Assembly (NCBI RefSeq): GCF_017696205.1
Contig: NZ_JAAORD010000001.1
Coordinates: 868,001-932,000, forward strand
Origin: Prochlorococcus marinus XMU1402
Lineage (GTDB): Bacteria > Cyanobacteriota > Cyanobacteriia > PCC-6307 > Cyanobiaceae
Length of the DNA: 64,000 nucleotides
Direction of reading: 5' to 3'
Shown here: positions 10,490-19,042 of the stretch, one piece after another
How the letters are laid out: every line of letters begins with the position of its first letter
Numbering within the stretch: position 1 is the first letter of the stretch
The notes under the pieces: model-generated
The model's database searches: none
Seen by the model: only the letters and a program-made list of their open reading frames with translations
Told to the model about the DNA's origin: nothing
Translations under genes and position numbers: made by a program

Positions 10490-10666
10490 CTAATTAGTTA
10501 CCTCAACTTCCTTATCCCTGCTTATTTGGTTTTCTAGAACTTCTATAGATGCTGTTACTGATGCAATTTTACGTTCAAGTGAATCCTTAATATAGTTGAG
10601 CATTTCTAATTTCTTGTGTTGATAAAAACTCTTTTTTTCTTTAGATGACTTGGAACAATTAAACAT
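10490..10666 (-). CDS. Small coiled-coil-like protein, 58 aa
   Basis: A 58-codon ORF read on the minus strand from ATG 10666 to TAG 10490. It starts MFNCSKSSKEKKSFYQHKK and continues with a heptad-like charged helix containing LERKIASVTASIEVLENQI. It ends three bases after the stop of the convergent HIT gene. The balanced amino acid use and helical pattern look like a real protein. No family is recognised. Confidence 0.5.
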   Translation of the reverse strand: MFNCSKSSKEKKSFYQHKKLEMLNYIKDSLERKIASVTASIEVLENQISRDKEVEVTN

Positions 10667-10811
10667 TTTTTTATTTTTATTATAAAAAGATACTTAATTG
10701 ACTTGTGACAGAAAAATAAATTGGTTTTAATTTAAAAACAATATTCCTTATGGACTTTCAATATTTTTTGAATAAAATTAAATAAATTCCATACTCTTCA
10801 AGAAAATATTA

Positions 10812-11822
10812 TTGAATAGTCCTGAAAATTCAAATACAAAAAGAATTTCAATTGATTTACCTGAGGAACTAATTTCCAGGTTTGATCAATTACGAAAAGA
10901 GTGGGGATTTAGAGCAAGAGGACCTGTAATAGAAAAGATACTTAAAGAACTTCTTCAAGAAGATGATTTACTACCTAAAAACCAACAGCAAGAAATAGAC
11001 TTTAACGATAAGAATACTAATGAAAATTTAAATATTGATGAAGATACTGCATTGGTATTAATTAAATCAGACGTAAAAAAAGAAGTTAATGAGATATCTT
11101 TAAATAAAAGATCTACAAATAACAATCAATATAAAGAAACAGCCAACTCAAATATAAGCCTTCCCAATTTCGTTGAAAAAAAAGTAAAGAATCTAAGAAG
11201 AAGTATTAATAGTGAAAAATTAAAGGAGAATATTAATGATATACAAATTAATACAATCAAAGAAACTGAATTAATAAAATGTCGAATTGAGTTAATTAGT
11301 CATTGGAAAACACTATATGGATCAGTTCCTAATGACCATGTAGTAGAAGCTTCAATAGATTGGTTTGAAAGGGATATATGGCCAAATCTTGATGGGACTG
11401 AAAATCTACCCTTTACTTGGAGTGCAGCCAATAAATTAATGTCAGAATTATGCCCATTTTGGATAAAGAAAAATCCATCACTTGAAATTGTTTTATTAAT
11501 GATTGGCGTTTTAGAAGACCCTTTTGCAACATCAGATCTGATAAATAGAATACCAACACTTATGAGAAGGTTTGTAAGTAGATTTAAGCGAAATAATAGA
11601 TCAAATTCATTTGAAACTTTGGACTCAACAATGACAGTACATGGAGCACTTAAATTATTGAATTTATCAACATCAGCAGGATCAGCTCATACATTCCGTA
11701 AAATTAGGGAGGCCTATAAATCAATAGCCTTAGAGACACATCCAGATGCTGGAGGATCAACAGATCAAATGAGAAAATTAAATGAAGCGTATCAATTGCT
11801 AAAAAATCTATATAGAGACTAG
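10812..11822 (+). CDS. Ribbon-helix-helix / J-domain fusion protein
   Basis: A 336-residue protein with a TTG start at 10812; there is no better start in frame. Residues about 8-50 (TKRISIDLPEELISRFDQL, then RARGPVIEKILKELLQ) match a CopG/MetJ-type ribbon-helix-helix DNA-binding fold. A low-complexity Asn/Lys/Glu linker follows to about residue 130, then a helical region with WFERDIWPNL and FTWSAANKLMSELCPFW. The last 60 residues form a J domain with the HPD triad at about 310-312 (LETHPDAGG) and KLNEAYQLLK. J domains stimulate Hsp70/DnaK. Combining both in one chain is unusual. Palindromic repeats follow directly downstream. Confidence 0.85.
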   Translation: MNSPENSNTKRISIDLPEELISRFDQLRKEWGFRARGPVIEKILKELLQEDDLLPKNQQQEIDFNDKNTNENLNIDEDTALVLIKSDVKKEVNEISLNKRSTNNNQYKETANSNISLPNFVEKKVKNLRRSINSEKLKENINDIQINTIKETELIKCRIELISHWKTLYGSVPNDHVVEASIDWFERDIWPNLDGTENLPFTWSAANKLMSELCPFWIKKNPSLEIVLLMIGVLEDPFATSDLINRIPTLMRRFVSRFKRNNRSNSFETLDSTMTVHGALKLLNLSTSAGSAHTFRKIREAYKSIALETHPDAGGSTDQMRKLNEAYQLLKNLYRD

Positions 11823-11835
11823 TATAGTAATTCCC

Positions 11836-11880
11836 ATATAAGACTAATTACAAGTCTAATTAATAGTCTCATATAAGATA
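11836..11880. repeat. AGACT/AGTCT palindromic repeat, copy A
   Basis: The stretch reads AGACTAATTACAAGTCT at 11841, then AATTA and TAGTCTCATATAAGAT. It aligns with copy B at 12015 over about 40 bases and shares TAGTCTCATATAAGAT exactly with copy C at 12576. Each copy begins with an AGACT...AGTCT inverted repeat. Function unknown; it may be a protein-binding site or a structured RNA remnant. Confidence 0.65.
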
Positions 11881-12014
11881 GCTGTTAAGCAAAAATTTCT
11901 AATTTTAATAAATTATTTTTATTCAAATTTATGTAAGCAAAAAATATGTATTAATGAAATTAAGACAAAATTTTTTTTTAAAAAATAAAAATTTCTTTGT
12001 ATAGCAATTCTTAA

Positions 12015-12059
12015 ATAAGACTTATTATTAGTCTACTATATAGTCTCAAAATAGATAAG
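12015..12059. repeat. AGACT/AGTCT palindromic repeat, copy B
   Basis: This copy reads AGACTTATTATTAGTCT and then TATAGTCTCAAAATAGAT. It is a diverged direct repeat of copy A, with the same order of AGACT, AGTCT and TAGTCTCA blocks and the same spacing. Confidence 0.6.
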
Positions 12060-12194
12060 TAAGATAAATAAATTAATCGATTTGAATGAATCATGTCCAA
12101 ACTGCTTATGCTTAATGCCTGGGAAAAATTAAAAATTGAATAATAAATCAATAAATTATGTCCTTTAAATGTCCAATAAATTAATAAGGACTAG

Positions 12195-12218
12195 AAAGCC
12201 TTGCTATAACGGCTTTTT
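12195..12218 (+). terminator. Terminator-like hairpin with T tract
   Basis: AAAGCC pairs with GGCTTT across a 10-base loop, and the + strand continues with T residues. It lies about 370 bases after the J-domain gene and just beyond the stop of the minus-strand gene at 12249, so it could end transcription from either side. Confidence 0.5.
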
Positions 12219-12248
12219 ATGTGCCTCCGTACTGCCTTAAAGACAGTA

Positions 12249-12497
12249 CTACTTGGTTTGGAGCTTTTGCATAGCAGTTTGTTTATCAATGCTAGGGACA
12301 TCGCTTAATCCATTTGCGTCAAACCAAGGGGCACTAGCCCAATCAAACCCTTCTCCAAAAGTGTTATCAGGTGCAGTTATATACCAATGACATGAAGCGT
12401 CTGGAACATCAACAGAACATTTTGACCAATCGTCTGACCATTGGGGAACCTGTACCCAAAGCACTGAAGATAATAAAAGTGACAGTATATTTATCAT
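12249..12497 (-). CDS. Small exported Trp-rich protein, 82 aa
   Basis: The protein starts with a short hydrophobic signal-like segment (MINILSLLLSSVLW). The mature part is rich in Trp and Asp, with VPQWSDDWSKC, ASCHWYIT, GFDWASAPWFD and two cysteines that could form a disulfide. No family is recognised. The gene is isolated: palindromic repeat C lies in its promoter region and copies A and B lie beyond its 3' end. Periplasmic or extracellular location is inferred from the signal-like start. Confidence 0.65.
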   Translation of the reverse strand: MINILSLLLSSVLWVQVPQWSDDWSKCSVDVPDASCHWYITAPDNTFGEGFDWASAPWFDANGLSDVPSIDKQTAMQKLQTK

Positions 12498-12558
12498 GTA
12501 CTTAATAATACAACATTAATTAGTTTTATAGGATTATTATTTATCTTATATAAGAATT

Positions 12559-12595
12559 ATAAGTAGACTAGTTTCTAGTCTCATATAAGATTAAG
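12559..12595. repeat. AGACT/AGTCT palindromic repeat, copy C
   Basis: AGACTAG-TTT-CTAGTCT is a perfect 7-base inverted repeat, followed by CATATAAGATTAAG. It shares TAGTCTCATATAAGAT with copy A. It lies upstream of the minus-strand gene starting at 12497 and just outside the stop of pheT. On the minus strand it is followed by TATAAT-like bases, so it may overlap the promoter of the small exported protein. Confidence 0.65.
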
Positions 12596-12602
12596 TATAC
12601 AA

Positions 12603-15047
12603 TTAATTCCTCAATTTAGTTTTAAAACATTTTTCTACATTAGAAATGATATTTGAATGTATTGATGTAATATCTGATTCCAATAACGTTTTATCTTTAT
12701 CTCTATAAGTTAATCTAAATGTATAACTTACATGATCATTACCAAGTTTATAATCTTCAAAAATATCAATTAAAATTACATCTTCTAGGAGATTTTTTCC
12801 TGTTTTTCTAATTTGTGATGTTATATCGCTAATTAAAAATTTCTTATTGAAAACAAAATTAATATCCCTTTCTATTTTCGGAACAATTGGGTATTGCTTA
12901 AATATTGGAATCCAATTATTTTTTCTTGTACTAGCTCCCAAAAGATTTACTACGTTTATGCTAAATAAATAAACTTTTTTTAATGACTTCTTCTCTAGTA
13001 TTAATTCGGGATGAATTTCACCAAAATAACCTGCATCTTTCCCTTCAATAATTAATTTTGCAGTTCTTCCCGGATGTAGAAAATCTATTGAATCGGTTGG
13101 TTTATCAACAATTTTTATATTCAAACAAGATAAGGCCTCCTTTAACTTTCCTCTAGCCTGATAATAATTAAGATCATTACTCTTTCCCGAATTTACCCAT
13201 TTTCCAAATTTTCTATCGCCATAAATTGCACCATTCAGCACTTCCTCTTGAATGAACTCAGTATTCTTGTGAAAAATATTTCCTATTTCAAATAAAAAAC
13301 AACTAGTTTGTCCAGCTTTTATATTACGGTTTACAATTTTCAAATGTTCTTTCCAGATATTATCTCTTAGGCAGCTAGTTTCTAATAACAATGGATTAGA
13401 AATCTTTATAAGTGTTTCTTTATCTTCTGGAACAAGAGAGTAGCTAAGTACTTCGTTAAAACCATTTTCTGTAAAACCATTTTTTACTTTTCTCAATGCC
13501 AACTGTTCTGACGACAATTTTCCAGGATTAATTGGATTAGGAAGGTTCAAGTCGAATCTGTCATAACCTATTAATCTCGCAATTTCCTCAATTAAATCTA
13601 TCTCTCTTATTAAATCTTGTGATCTATTAGGAATAACCGCTACATCCCAGCCATATTCTTTACTCTTTAAAGTACAACCTATAAGTGTTAATTTATCAAC
13701 TATTTCAGTATCAGTTAAATTTCTTTTATCAAATTGATCGTTGATGATTAATGGACCAAGAATTTTATGTATTCGATTTCTCCTTAATTTAATAAAAACA
13801 TCCTCATCATTTTTTAAATTCGAAGTATTTATGATTGGTAACTTAATAGAATAATATTCTTCTAAAAGATTAATTGCTCTGGTAACTGCACTTATTGTAT
13901 TTTTTGATGAAATGCCTTTTTCATATCTGCTGCTAGATTCTGTTCTTATTCCAACTGCTTTTGATGATTTTCGTATAGTAACTGGATTAAAAACAGCGCC
14001 TTCAAGATAAATAGAAGAGGTAGTATTGGTTACGGAAGTCTCTAAACCACCTATAACCCCAGCAATAGCGACAGGTTTATCGCAACAAGTAACTACTGTA
14101 ATATTTTCATTTAATTCATATTTTTTACCATCTAAACATACAAGGCTTTCGTTATCTATGGCTTTACGTACAGAGAAGTCTTCTGGAGAAACTTCTTTTC
14201 CAATTAATTTTGATAGTTTTTCTTTATCAAATGCATGCAAAGGTTGTCCTTGTTCTAAAAGAATATAGTTTGTTATGTCAACTAGAAGATTAATCGACTT
14301 TATTCCTGATTTTTCTATACGGTCTTTAAGCCATTTTGGCGATAATATATCTCCATTTACTCCATCAATACAACTTATTGTATAAATGCAATCAGATGTT
14401 ATGGCTTCTTGGCAAAGTTTATTCCCTTTAAGTAAATGAATATTGTATTTACTGTTTATTTTTGGAAAATGTAACGTGGATTCTAAAAGGGCTGAAATTT
14501 CGCGGGCTATACCCACAACAGACATTCCGTCTGGTCTATTAGCAGTAATAGCTAAATCATATATAAAATCATTTAATTGAAGTAATTCAGACCCTGGAGT
14601 GCCCAATTCATATTTTATAGCTAAACCTTCATCAATGATCTCTATCCCTTCGCTTGAGTCTTCTAATCCTAGTTCCTGCAGAGAGCATATCATTCCTTCA
14701 CTCATAACACCTCTAATTTCACTTCTTTTAATAGTTAAATCAACTGCTTTTAATTTTGTACCGACAGTAGCAACATAAACATAAATATTTGGCTTAATAT
14801 TGCGAGCACCACAGATAATTTGTAAATTCTTTGAAATACCAATATCGACTTGGCAAATTGAGAGTTTGTCAGATCCTTCGTGTTTTAAAACAGATAAGAC
14901 CTTACCTAAAACAACACCATTTACATTTTCGGAACAATCTTCTAATGATTCAACCTCAAATCCACCAATTGACAATTTCTCAGACAGATCTAAAGGAGTA
15001 GAAGAAATTTCTACTAAATTTTTCAACCAATTATGAGAAACTTTCAT
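12603..15047 (-). CDS. pheT: Phenylalanyl-tRNA synthetase beta subunit
   Basis: An 814-residue PheT, the tRNA-binding and editing subunit of the alpha2-beta2 enzyme that charges tRNA-Phe. It begins with MKVSHNWLKNLVEIS, then an EMAP/tRNA-binding domain (about residues 40-150, with KLSICQVDIG and IICGARNI). The B3/B4 editing region follows, with GQPLHAFD, then B5 with LIGYDRFDLNLP, the synthetase-like core, and a C-terminal ferredoxin-fold anticodon-binding domain containing FPIVPKIERDINFV-like text near 715. Length is normal. Divergent from rpmG. Confidence 0.96.
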   Translation of the reverse strand: MKVSHNWLKNLVEISSTPLDLSEKLSIGGFEVESLEDCSENVNGVVLGKVLSVLKHEGSDKLSICQVDIGISKNLQIICGARNIKPNIYVYVATVGTKLKAVDLTIKRSEIRGVMSEGMICSLQELGLEDSSEGIEIIDEGLAIKYELGTPGSELLQLNDFIYDLAITANRPDGMSVVGIAREISALLESTLHFPKINSKYNIHLLKGNKLCQEAITSDCIYTISCIDGVNGDILSPKWLKDRIEKSGIKSINLLVDITNYILLEQGQPLHAFDKEKLSKLIGKEVSPEDFSVRKAIDNESLVCLDGKKYELNENITVVTCCDKPVAIAGVIGGLETSVTNTTSSIYLEGAVFNPVTIRKSSKAVGIRTESSSRYEKGISSKNTISAVTRAINLLEEYYSIKLPIINTSNLKNDEDVFIKLRRNRIHKILGPLIINDQFDKRNLTDTEIVDKLTLIGCTLKSKEYGWDVAVIPNRSQDLIREIDLIEEIARLIGYDRFDLNLPNPINPGKLSSEQLALRKVKNGFTENGFNEVLSYSLVPEDKETLIKISNPLLLETSCLRDNIWKEHLKIVNRNIKAGQTSCFLFEIGNIFHKNTEFIQEEVLNGAIYGDRKFGKWVNSGKSNDLNYYQARGKLKEALSCLNIKIVDKPTDSIDFLHPGRTAKLIIEGKDAGYFGEIHPELILEKKSLKKVYLFSINVVNLLGASTRKNNWIPIFKQYPIVPKIERDINFVFNKKFLISDITSQIRKTGKNLLEDVILIDIFEDYKLGNDHVSYTFRLTYRDKDKTLLESDITSIHSNIISNVEKCFKTKLRN

Positions 15048-15149
15048 AAATATTTTTTTAATCTATGATGAAAAAAGAAATGAGTATATCTTCAAAAAAG
15101 TTTGTTGAAGATGTACAATAGAAAATTATACAATAAAGTATTAATTAAA

Positions 15150-15344
15150 ATGGCTAAAAAAGGGACAAGAGTTGTAGTGACCCTGGAATGTACTGAAGCT
15201 AGGACAAGCACAGATCCTAAGAGATCAAATGGTGTTTCAAGATATACTACTGAAAAGAATCGTAGAAATACAACCGAAAGATTAGAACTTAAAAAGTTTA
15301 ATCCTCATTTAAACAGAATGACAATTCACAAAGAAATAAAGTAG
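15150..15344 (+). CDS. rpmG: 50S ribosomal protein L33
   Basis: A 64-residue L33 starting at ATG 15150 ([18 protein letters not shown]). The open frame runs further upstream, to about 15102, but those extra 16 codons do not belong to L33. It contains the family's [20 protein letters not shown] and a basic C-terminus. It lacks the four-Cys zinc ribbon seen in some L33 paralogues. It is followed 28 bases later by rpsR, the usual cyanobacterial pairing. Confidence 0.95.
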   Translation: MAKKGTRVVVTLECTEARTSTDPKRSNGVSRYTTEKNRRNTTERLELKKFNPHLNRMTIHKEIK

Positions 15345-15371
15345 TTAAATCAAATCACATCAAATTAAATC

Positions 15372-15593
15372 ATGCCTAACTCAATTTTTAAAAAACAATT
15401 ATCACCTATCAAACCTGGAGATCCTATTGACTATAAGGATGTAGATCTACTAAAGAAATTCATAACTGAGAGGGGAAAAATCCTACCAAGAAGGATGACA
15501 GGTTTAACCTCTAAGCAACAAAGAGATCTTACATTAGCTGTAAAAAGAGCCAGAATTGTTGCTCTTTTACCCTTCGTAAATCCTGAAGGTTAA
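15372..15593 (+). CDS. rpsR: 30S ribosomal protein S18
   Basis: A 73-residue S18 with the family pattern [31 protein letters not shown] and [16 protein letters not shown]. It is part of the small-subunit platform and binds S6. Second gene of the rpmG-rpsR pair; an RNB ribonuclease follows 45 bases later in the same direction and may share the transcript. Confidence 0.96.
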   Translation: MPNSIFKKQLSPIKPGDPIDYKDVDLLKKFITERGKILPRRMTGLTSKQQRDLTLAVKRARIVALLPFVNPEG

Positions 15594-15638
15594 TTACATA
15601 TTGAATATAGTTGGCACTATAATAAATTTCTCAATTAT

Positions 15639-16823
15639 TTGAAAGATTTAACTAATTTAAAAACATATATTATTGACTCTGATGATCCACATGAGGTTGA
15701 TGATGCTATTTCATTAGAAATAAAAGAAGGAGATATAAAAAATTTATGGATACATATTAGTAATCCTTGCAAACTCTTTTTGCATGACTCCAATGTTGAT
15801 CTAGATGCAAGAAAGAAGAATAGCAGTTTATATTTAATTGATCAATATGTCCCAATGCTACCTAAAGATATTCTTGAAAAGGCAAACCTCGCTCAAAATA
15901 AAATTTCGGAAACTATTAGTGCAGCAATAGAATTCAGTGACGATGGATCAATAAATAATTATGAAATAACTGAAGCAATAATAAAACCAAAATATCAATT
16001 AACATATGAAGATGCAAATGAAATATTAGAATTAGAACCTAAAGAAGAAATAGAATTAATTGAGATTAAAAATTTATTAGAAAAAAGTATTACATTTAGA
16101 AAGAAACAAGGAGCAATTATTTTTGAAAGTCCTAATAGTAAAGTTAAATTACATAAGGATAAAGTTGTACTAAATAAATTAGAGAAAACAATATCACAAA
16201 TTATAGTTGCTGAATCAATGATATTAATGGGTTATGTAACAAGTTTATTTATAGATAAATATAATTTAGCGGCTGCATTTAGGATTCAGAAATTAAATTG
16301 TAACCCATCTGAAATACTTAATAGATACAACGATAGTGAAATTAAATATATAATATTAAAGCAATATATGGGAAGAAGCTATATAACAACTAAGCCCGGG
16401 GTCCATGAATCATTAGGCCTTAAAATGTATGTACAATGTACTTCACCATTAAGAAGATACCTTGATTTAATTATTCAAAGACAAGTATATAATAAAATTA
16501 ATAATTACGAACTTTTAAGTACAAATTCAGTCTCTAAGATTATTGATTATTCGAAGAATAGACAGTTAGAGAATAATAATATTTTTAAAAATAATAAATT
16601 TAAGTATTTATCAATATTTTTTAAGAATGCAAATAAACCTTTTTATAAAATAATATTCGTTAAGTGGATTAATCATAAAAGAAATATTGCTTTGGTTTAT
16701 TTCCCAGATTATTCACTAGAAATACTTATTACACTTTTTGTATCAATAGAAATATATAGTAATAAAATTTATAAAGTTAAATATAATATAAATGATAGTA
16801 ATCTTTTAGAGTTTATTTATTAA
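15639..16823 (+). CDS. Minimal RNB-domain ribonuclease (RNase II/R family core)
   Basis: A 394-residue protein starting at TTG 15639. It is almost only the RNB catalytic domain: IIDSDDPHEVDDAIS at residues 11-25 supplies the metal-binding acidic residues (Asp13, Glu19, Asp21, Asp22), and TSPLRRYLDL at about 268-277 holds the catalytic-pocket arginines. The N-terminal cold-shock domains and a recognisable C-terminal S1 domain of RNase II/R are absent or unrecognisable, so it is much shorter than the usual 640-800 residues. It probably degrades RNA 3' to 5', but how it holds RNA is unclear. Located after rpsR and before metG. Confidence 0.85.
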   Translation: MKDLTNLKTYIIDSDDPHEVDDAISLEIKEGDIKNLWIHISNPCKLFLHDSNVDLDARKKNSSLYLIDQYVPMLPKDILEKANLAQNKISETISAAIEFSDDGSINNYEITEAIIKPKYQLTYEDANEILELEPKEEIELIEIKNLLEKSITFRKKQGAIIFESPNSKVKLHKDKVVLNKLEKTISQIIVAESMILMGYVTSLFIDKYNLAAAFRIQKLNCNPSEILNRYNDSEIKYIILKQYMGRSYITTKPGVHESLGLKMYVQCTSPLRRYLDLIIQRQVYNKINNYELLSTNSVSKIIDYSKNRQLENNNIFKNNKFKYLSIFFKNANKPFYKIIFVKWINHKRNIALVYFPDYSLEILITLFVSIEIYSNKIYKVKYNINDSNLLEFIY

Positions 16824-16890
16824 TAATATTATAAATATAATAGGTTGTTATTAGTTTAAAAATATCTGTTAGAATTAATAAAAAAACTTT

Positions 16891-18435
16891 ATGACTTTTG
16901 TCATTACTACCCCTTTATACTATGTTAATGATAAACCTCATTTAGGAAGTGTATATACAACAATAATTTGTGACTCAATAGCTAGGTACAAAAGGCTTAT
17001 AGGTGAAGATGTTATTTTCATCACTGGTGTAGATGAACATGGTTTAAAAATACAAAGAACAGCTAATGAAAAGGGTATTAAACCAAAATCACATTGTGAT
17101 GAAATCTCAGAAGTTTTTAATGTTAATTGGAAAAAATGGAATATATCTTTTGATAAATTTATAAGGACAAGCTCAAAAGATCATGAATTTGTTGTTAATG
17201 AATTTTATGAAAGAGTAAAAGAATCTGATGACATCTACATGGGAGTTCAAAAAGGTTGGTATTGTGTAGGTTGTGAGGAATTTAAAGATAATCCAGAAAA
17301 CTCATCAACATACAAGTGCCCAATACATCAAAAAAATCTAGAATGGAAAAATGAAGAGAATCTTTTTTTTAGGCTATCGAAATATCAAAAAGAAATTGAG
17401 AAATTAATCAACGAACCTTCTTTTATAGAGCCAATAGAAAGAAAGAATGAAATTATAAATTTCGTCTCTAGAGGTTTAAAGGATTTTTCAATTTCAAGAA
17501 CAAATGTCACATGGGGAATAACTGTCCCTGATTACGATAATCATACCTTTTATGTATGGTTTGATGCTTTACTTGGATATGTAAGTGCCATCAGTTCTGA
17601 TGCGACAGAAAATTCATTGGACAAATCAATTAATGGAGGATGGCCAGCTGATATTCATTTAATTGGTAAAGATATTCTGAGATTCCATGCTGTATATTGG
17701 CCCGCAATGCTCATTTCTGCGAAAATGAAAGTCCCTAAAAAAGTTTTTGGGCATGGGTTTCTTACAAGAGAAGGACAAAAAATGGGTAAAAGCTTAGGAA
17801 ATGTACTCGACCCTGATTTATTGCTTAAAAATTATGGAAATGATCCTGTAAGGTGGTACCTCATCAAAGACATATCACTAGGAAATGATGGAGATTTTCA
17901 AGATAAAAGATTTGTTGACATTATCAATAATGACTTAGCTAATACAATTGGTAATTTATTAAATAGAACATCATCTATGTCTAGAAAATGGTTTGATAAT
18001 AAAGTGCCAAATAATGAAAAAATTTTAAGTGAAAATCAATTAGAGAACTCTACCAAAATTGCAGTCGAAAACTATATTTATAACTTTGATAACTACAAAT
18101 TAGATCTAGCAGCTAATGAAGTACTTAACCTAGCAATTAATACAAATTTGTATTTGAATGATAATCAACCATGGCTATTAATAAAAGAGAAAGAGAATCT
18201 ACCTCTAGTTAAAGAAATTATTTATAACGTCTTAGAAAGTACCCGAATAATAGGATTATTATTACTACCTTTATTGCCCGATTTATCTTCAAAAATTAAT
18301 GAACAACTAGGTTCTATATACAGAGAAGAAATTCCTTGGAAAAAACAATTAAATTGGGGATTATTAGTTTGCAACTCTAGTCTTCCTAAACCCAGTCCAA
18401 TAATAAATAAGCTTGAGTATGAGCAACATTTATAG
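16891..18435 (+). CDS. metG: Methionyl-tRNA synthetase
   Basis: A 514-residue class I synthetase charging both tRNA-Met types. The HIGH-equivalent lies in TTPLYYVNDKPHLGS at residues about 6-20, the zinc-knuckle region is CVGCEEF with CPIH, and the KMSKS loop reads KMGKS (in EGQKMGKSLGN, near residue 300). The short C-terminus lacks the dimerisation domain of longer bacterial enzymes, as is common in cyanobacteria. ATG start at 16891. It overlaps the next gene by 17 bases, so the two are likely translated from one message. Confidence 0.96.
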   Translation: MTFVITTPLYYVNDKPHLGSVYTTIICDSIARYKRLIGEDVIFITGVDEHGLKIQRTANEKGIKPKSHCDEISEVFNVNWKKWNISFDKFIRTSSKDHEFVVNEFYERVKESDDIYMGVQKGWYCVGCEEFKDNPENSSTYKCPIHQKNLEWKNEENLFFRLSKYQKEIEKLINEPSFIEPIERKNEIINFVSRGLKDFSISRTNVTWGITVPDYDNHTFYVWFDALLGYVSAISSDATENSLDKSINGGWPADIHLIGKDILRFHAVYWPAMLISAKMKVPKKVFGHGFLTREGQKMGKSLGNVLDPDLLLKNYGNDPVRWYLIKDISLGNDGDFQDKRFVDIINNDLANTIGNLLNRTSSMSRKWFDNKVPNNEKILSENQLENSTKIAVENYIYNFDNYKLDLAANEVLNLAINTNLYLNDNQPWLLIKEKENLPLVKEIIYNVLESTRIIGLLLLPLLPDLSSKINEQLGSIYREEIPWKKQLNWGLLVCNSSLPKPSPIINKLEYEQHL

Positions 18436-19042
18436 ATTAATATTTTTCATACCATTTTTTATACTTGGTTGTACTCAAAATATAAATGATGAAAATAAAC
18501 TAATACAAAAAGTAGACAGTTTAAATATGAATATTTTCTCTAAAAGAGGAGATAAAATATATTCAATTACAAGTCCAAATTCAAGTTACGACAATGTTGA
18601 ATTAAAATTCGAATTAAAAAAACCTATCATAAATATTTTTAATGGGGAAAAAACTAAATATATTATTAGTTCAGAAGAATCCACATTATCAAACAACAAT
18701 AAACTCTTGGAATTAAAAGGAAACGTTAAATTAAAAACTCTTAAAAAAGATGAGGATATTTTATATGCTGATAATTTTATTTGGAATATAGAAAAGACTA
18801 AATATCTATTAAAGGGTAATATAAGATTTGAAAACAAAAATATTATCTTAAATTCAGGAAAAGCCATATTGGGTTCAGATAACATAATTGAATTTTTCAA
18901 TCCAGTAAAATATATAGTAAAAGATGAAAATAACGATAATAAATATGAAATAAATTCAGAAAATGCCTACTACAACTTAAATACTGAATCAGTAAGTTTT
19001 AAAGCAAAAGATAAAAAAGTTAAATCAATAATTTATTTTTAA
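18419..19042 (+). CDS. lptC: LptC-like outer-membrane lipopolysaccharide export lipoprotein
   Basis: I chose ATG 18419 (MSNIYRLIFF); a TTG two codons earlier is also open. The start is a lipoprotein-type signal with a cysteine in ILGCTQ near residue 19. The body shows the beta-jellyroll repeat pattern of LptC/OstA proteins (YIISSEESTL, KLLELKGNVKLKT, ILYADNFIWN, KYLLKGNIRFE), which form a bridge carrying LPS across the periplasm. Sequence identity within the family is low, so the name is a structural-pattern call. Overlaps the 3' end of metG. Confidence 0.7.
   Translation: MSNIYRLIFFIPFFILGCTQNINDENKLIQKVDSLNMNIFSKRGDKIYSITSPNSSYDNVELKFELKKPIINIFNGEKTKYIISSEESTLSNNNKLLELKGNVKLKTLKKDEDILYADNFIWNIEKTKYLLKGNIRFENKNIILNSGKAILGSDNIIEFFNPVKYIVKDENNDNKYEINSENAYYNLNTESVSFKAKDKKVKSIIYF

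Larger units (their letters stand above)
11823..12248. other. Gene-free 426-base stretch with repeats and a terminator-like hairpin
   Basis: No ORF longer than about 16 codons with protein-like content was found on either strand. It holds repeat copies A and B, A/T runs near 11970-11990, the hairpin at 12195-12218 and an inverted repeat GTACTG/CAGTAC at 12229-12249 that overlaps the stop of the next minus-strand gene. A small RNA cannot be excluded. Confidence 0.6.

Noticed and set aside
11823-12600. CRISPR array
   Set aside because: Only three diverged, irregularly spaced repeat copies and no cas genes.
15102-15149. N-terminal extension of L33
   Set aside because: L33 begins at MAKKGTR; the extra codons are not conserved-looking.
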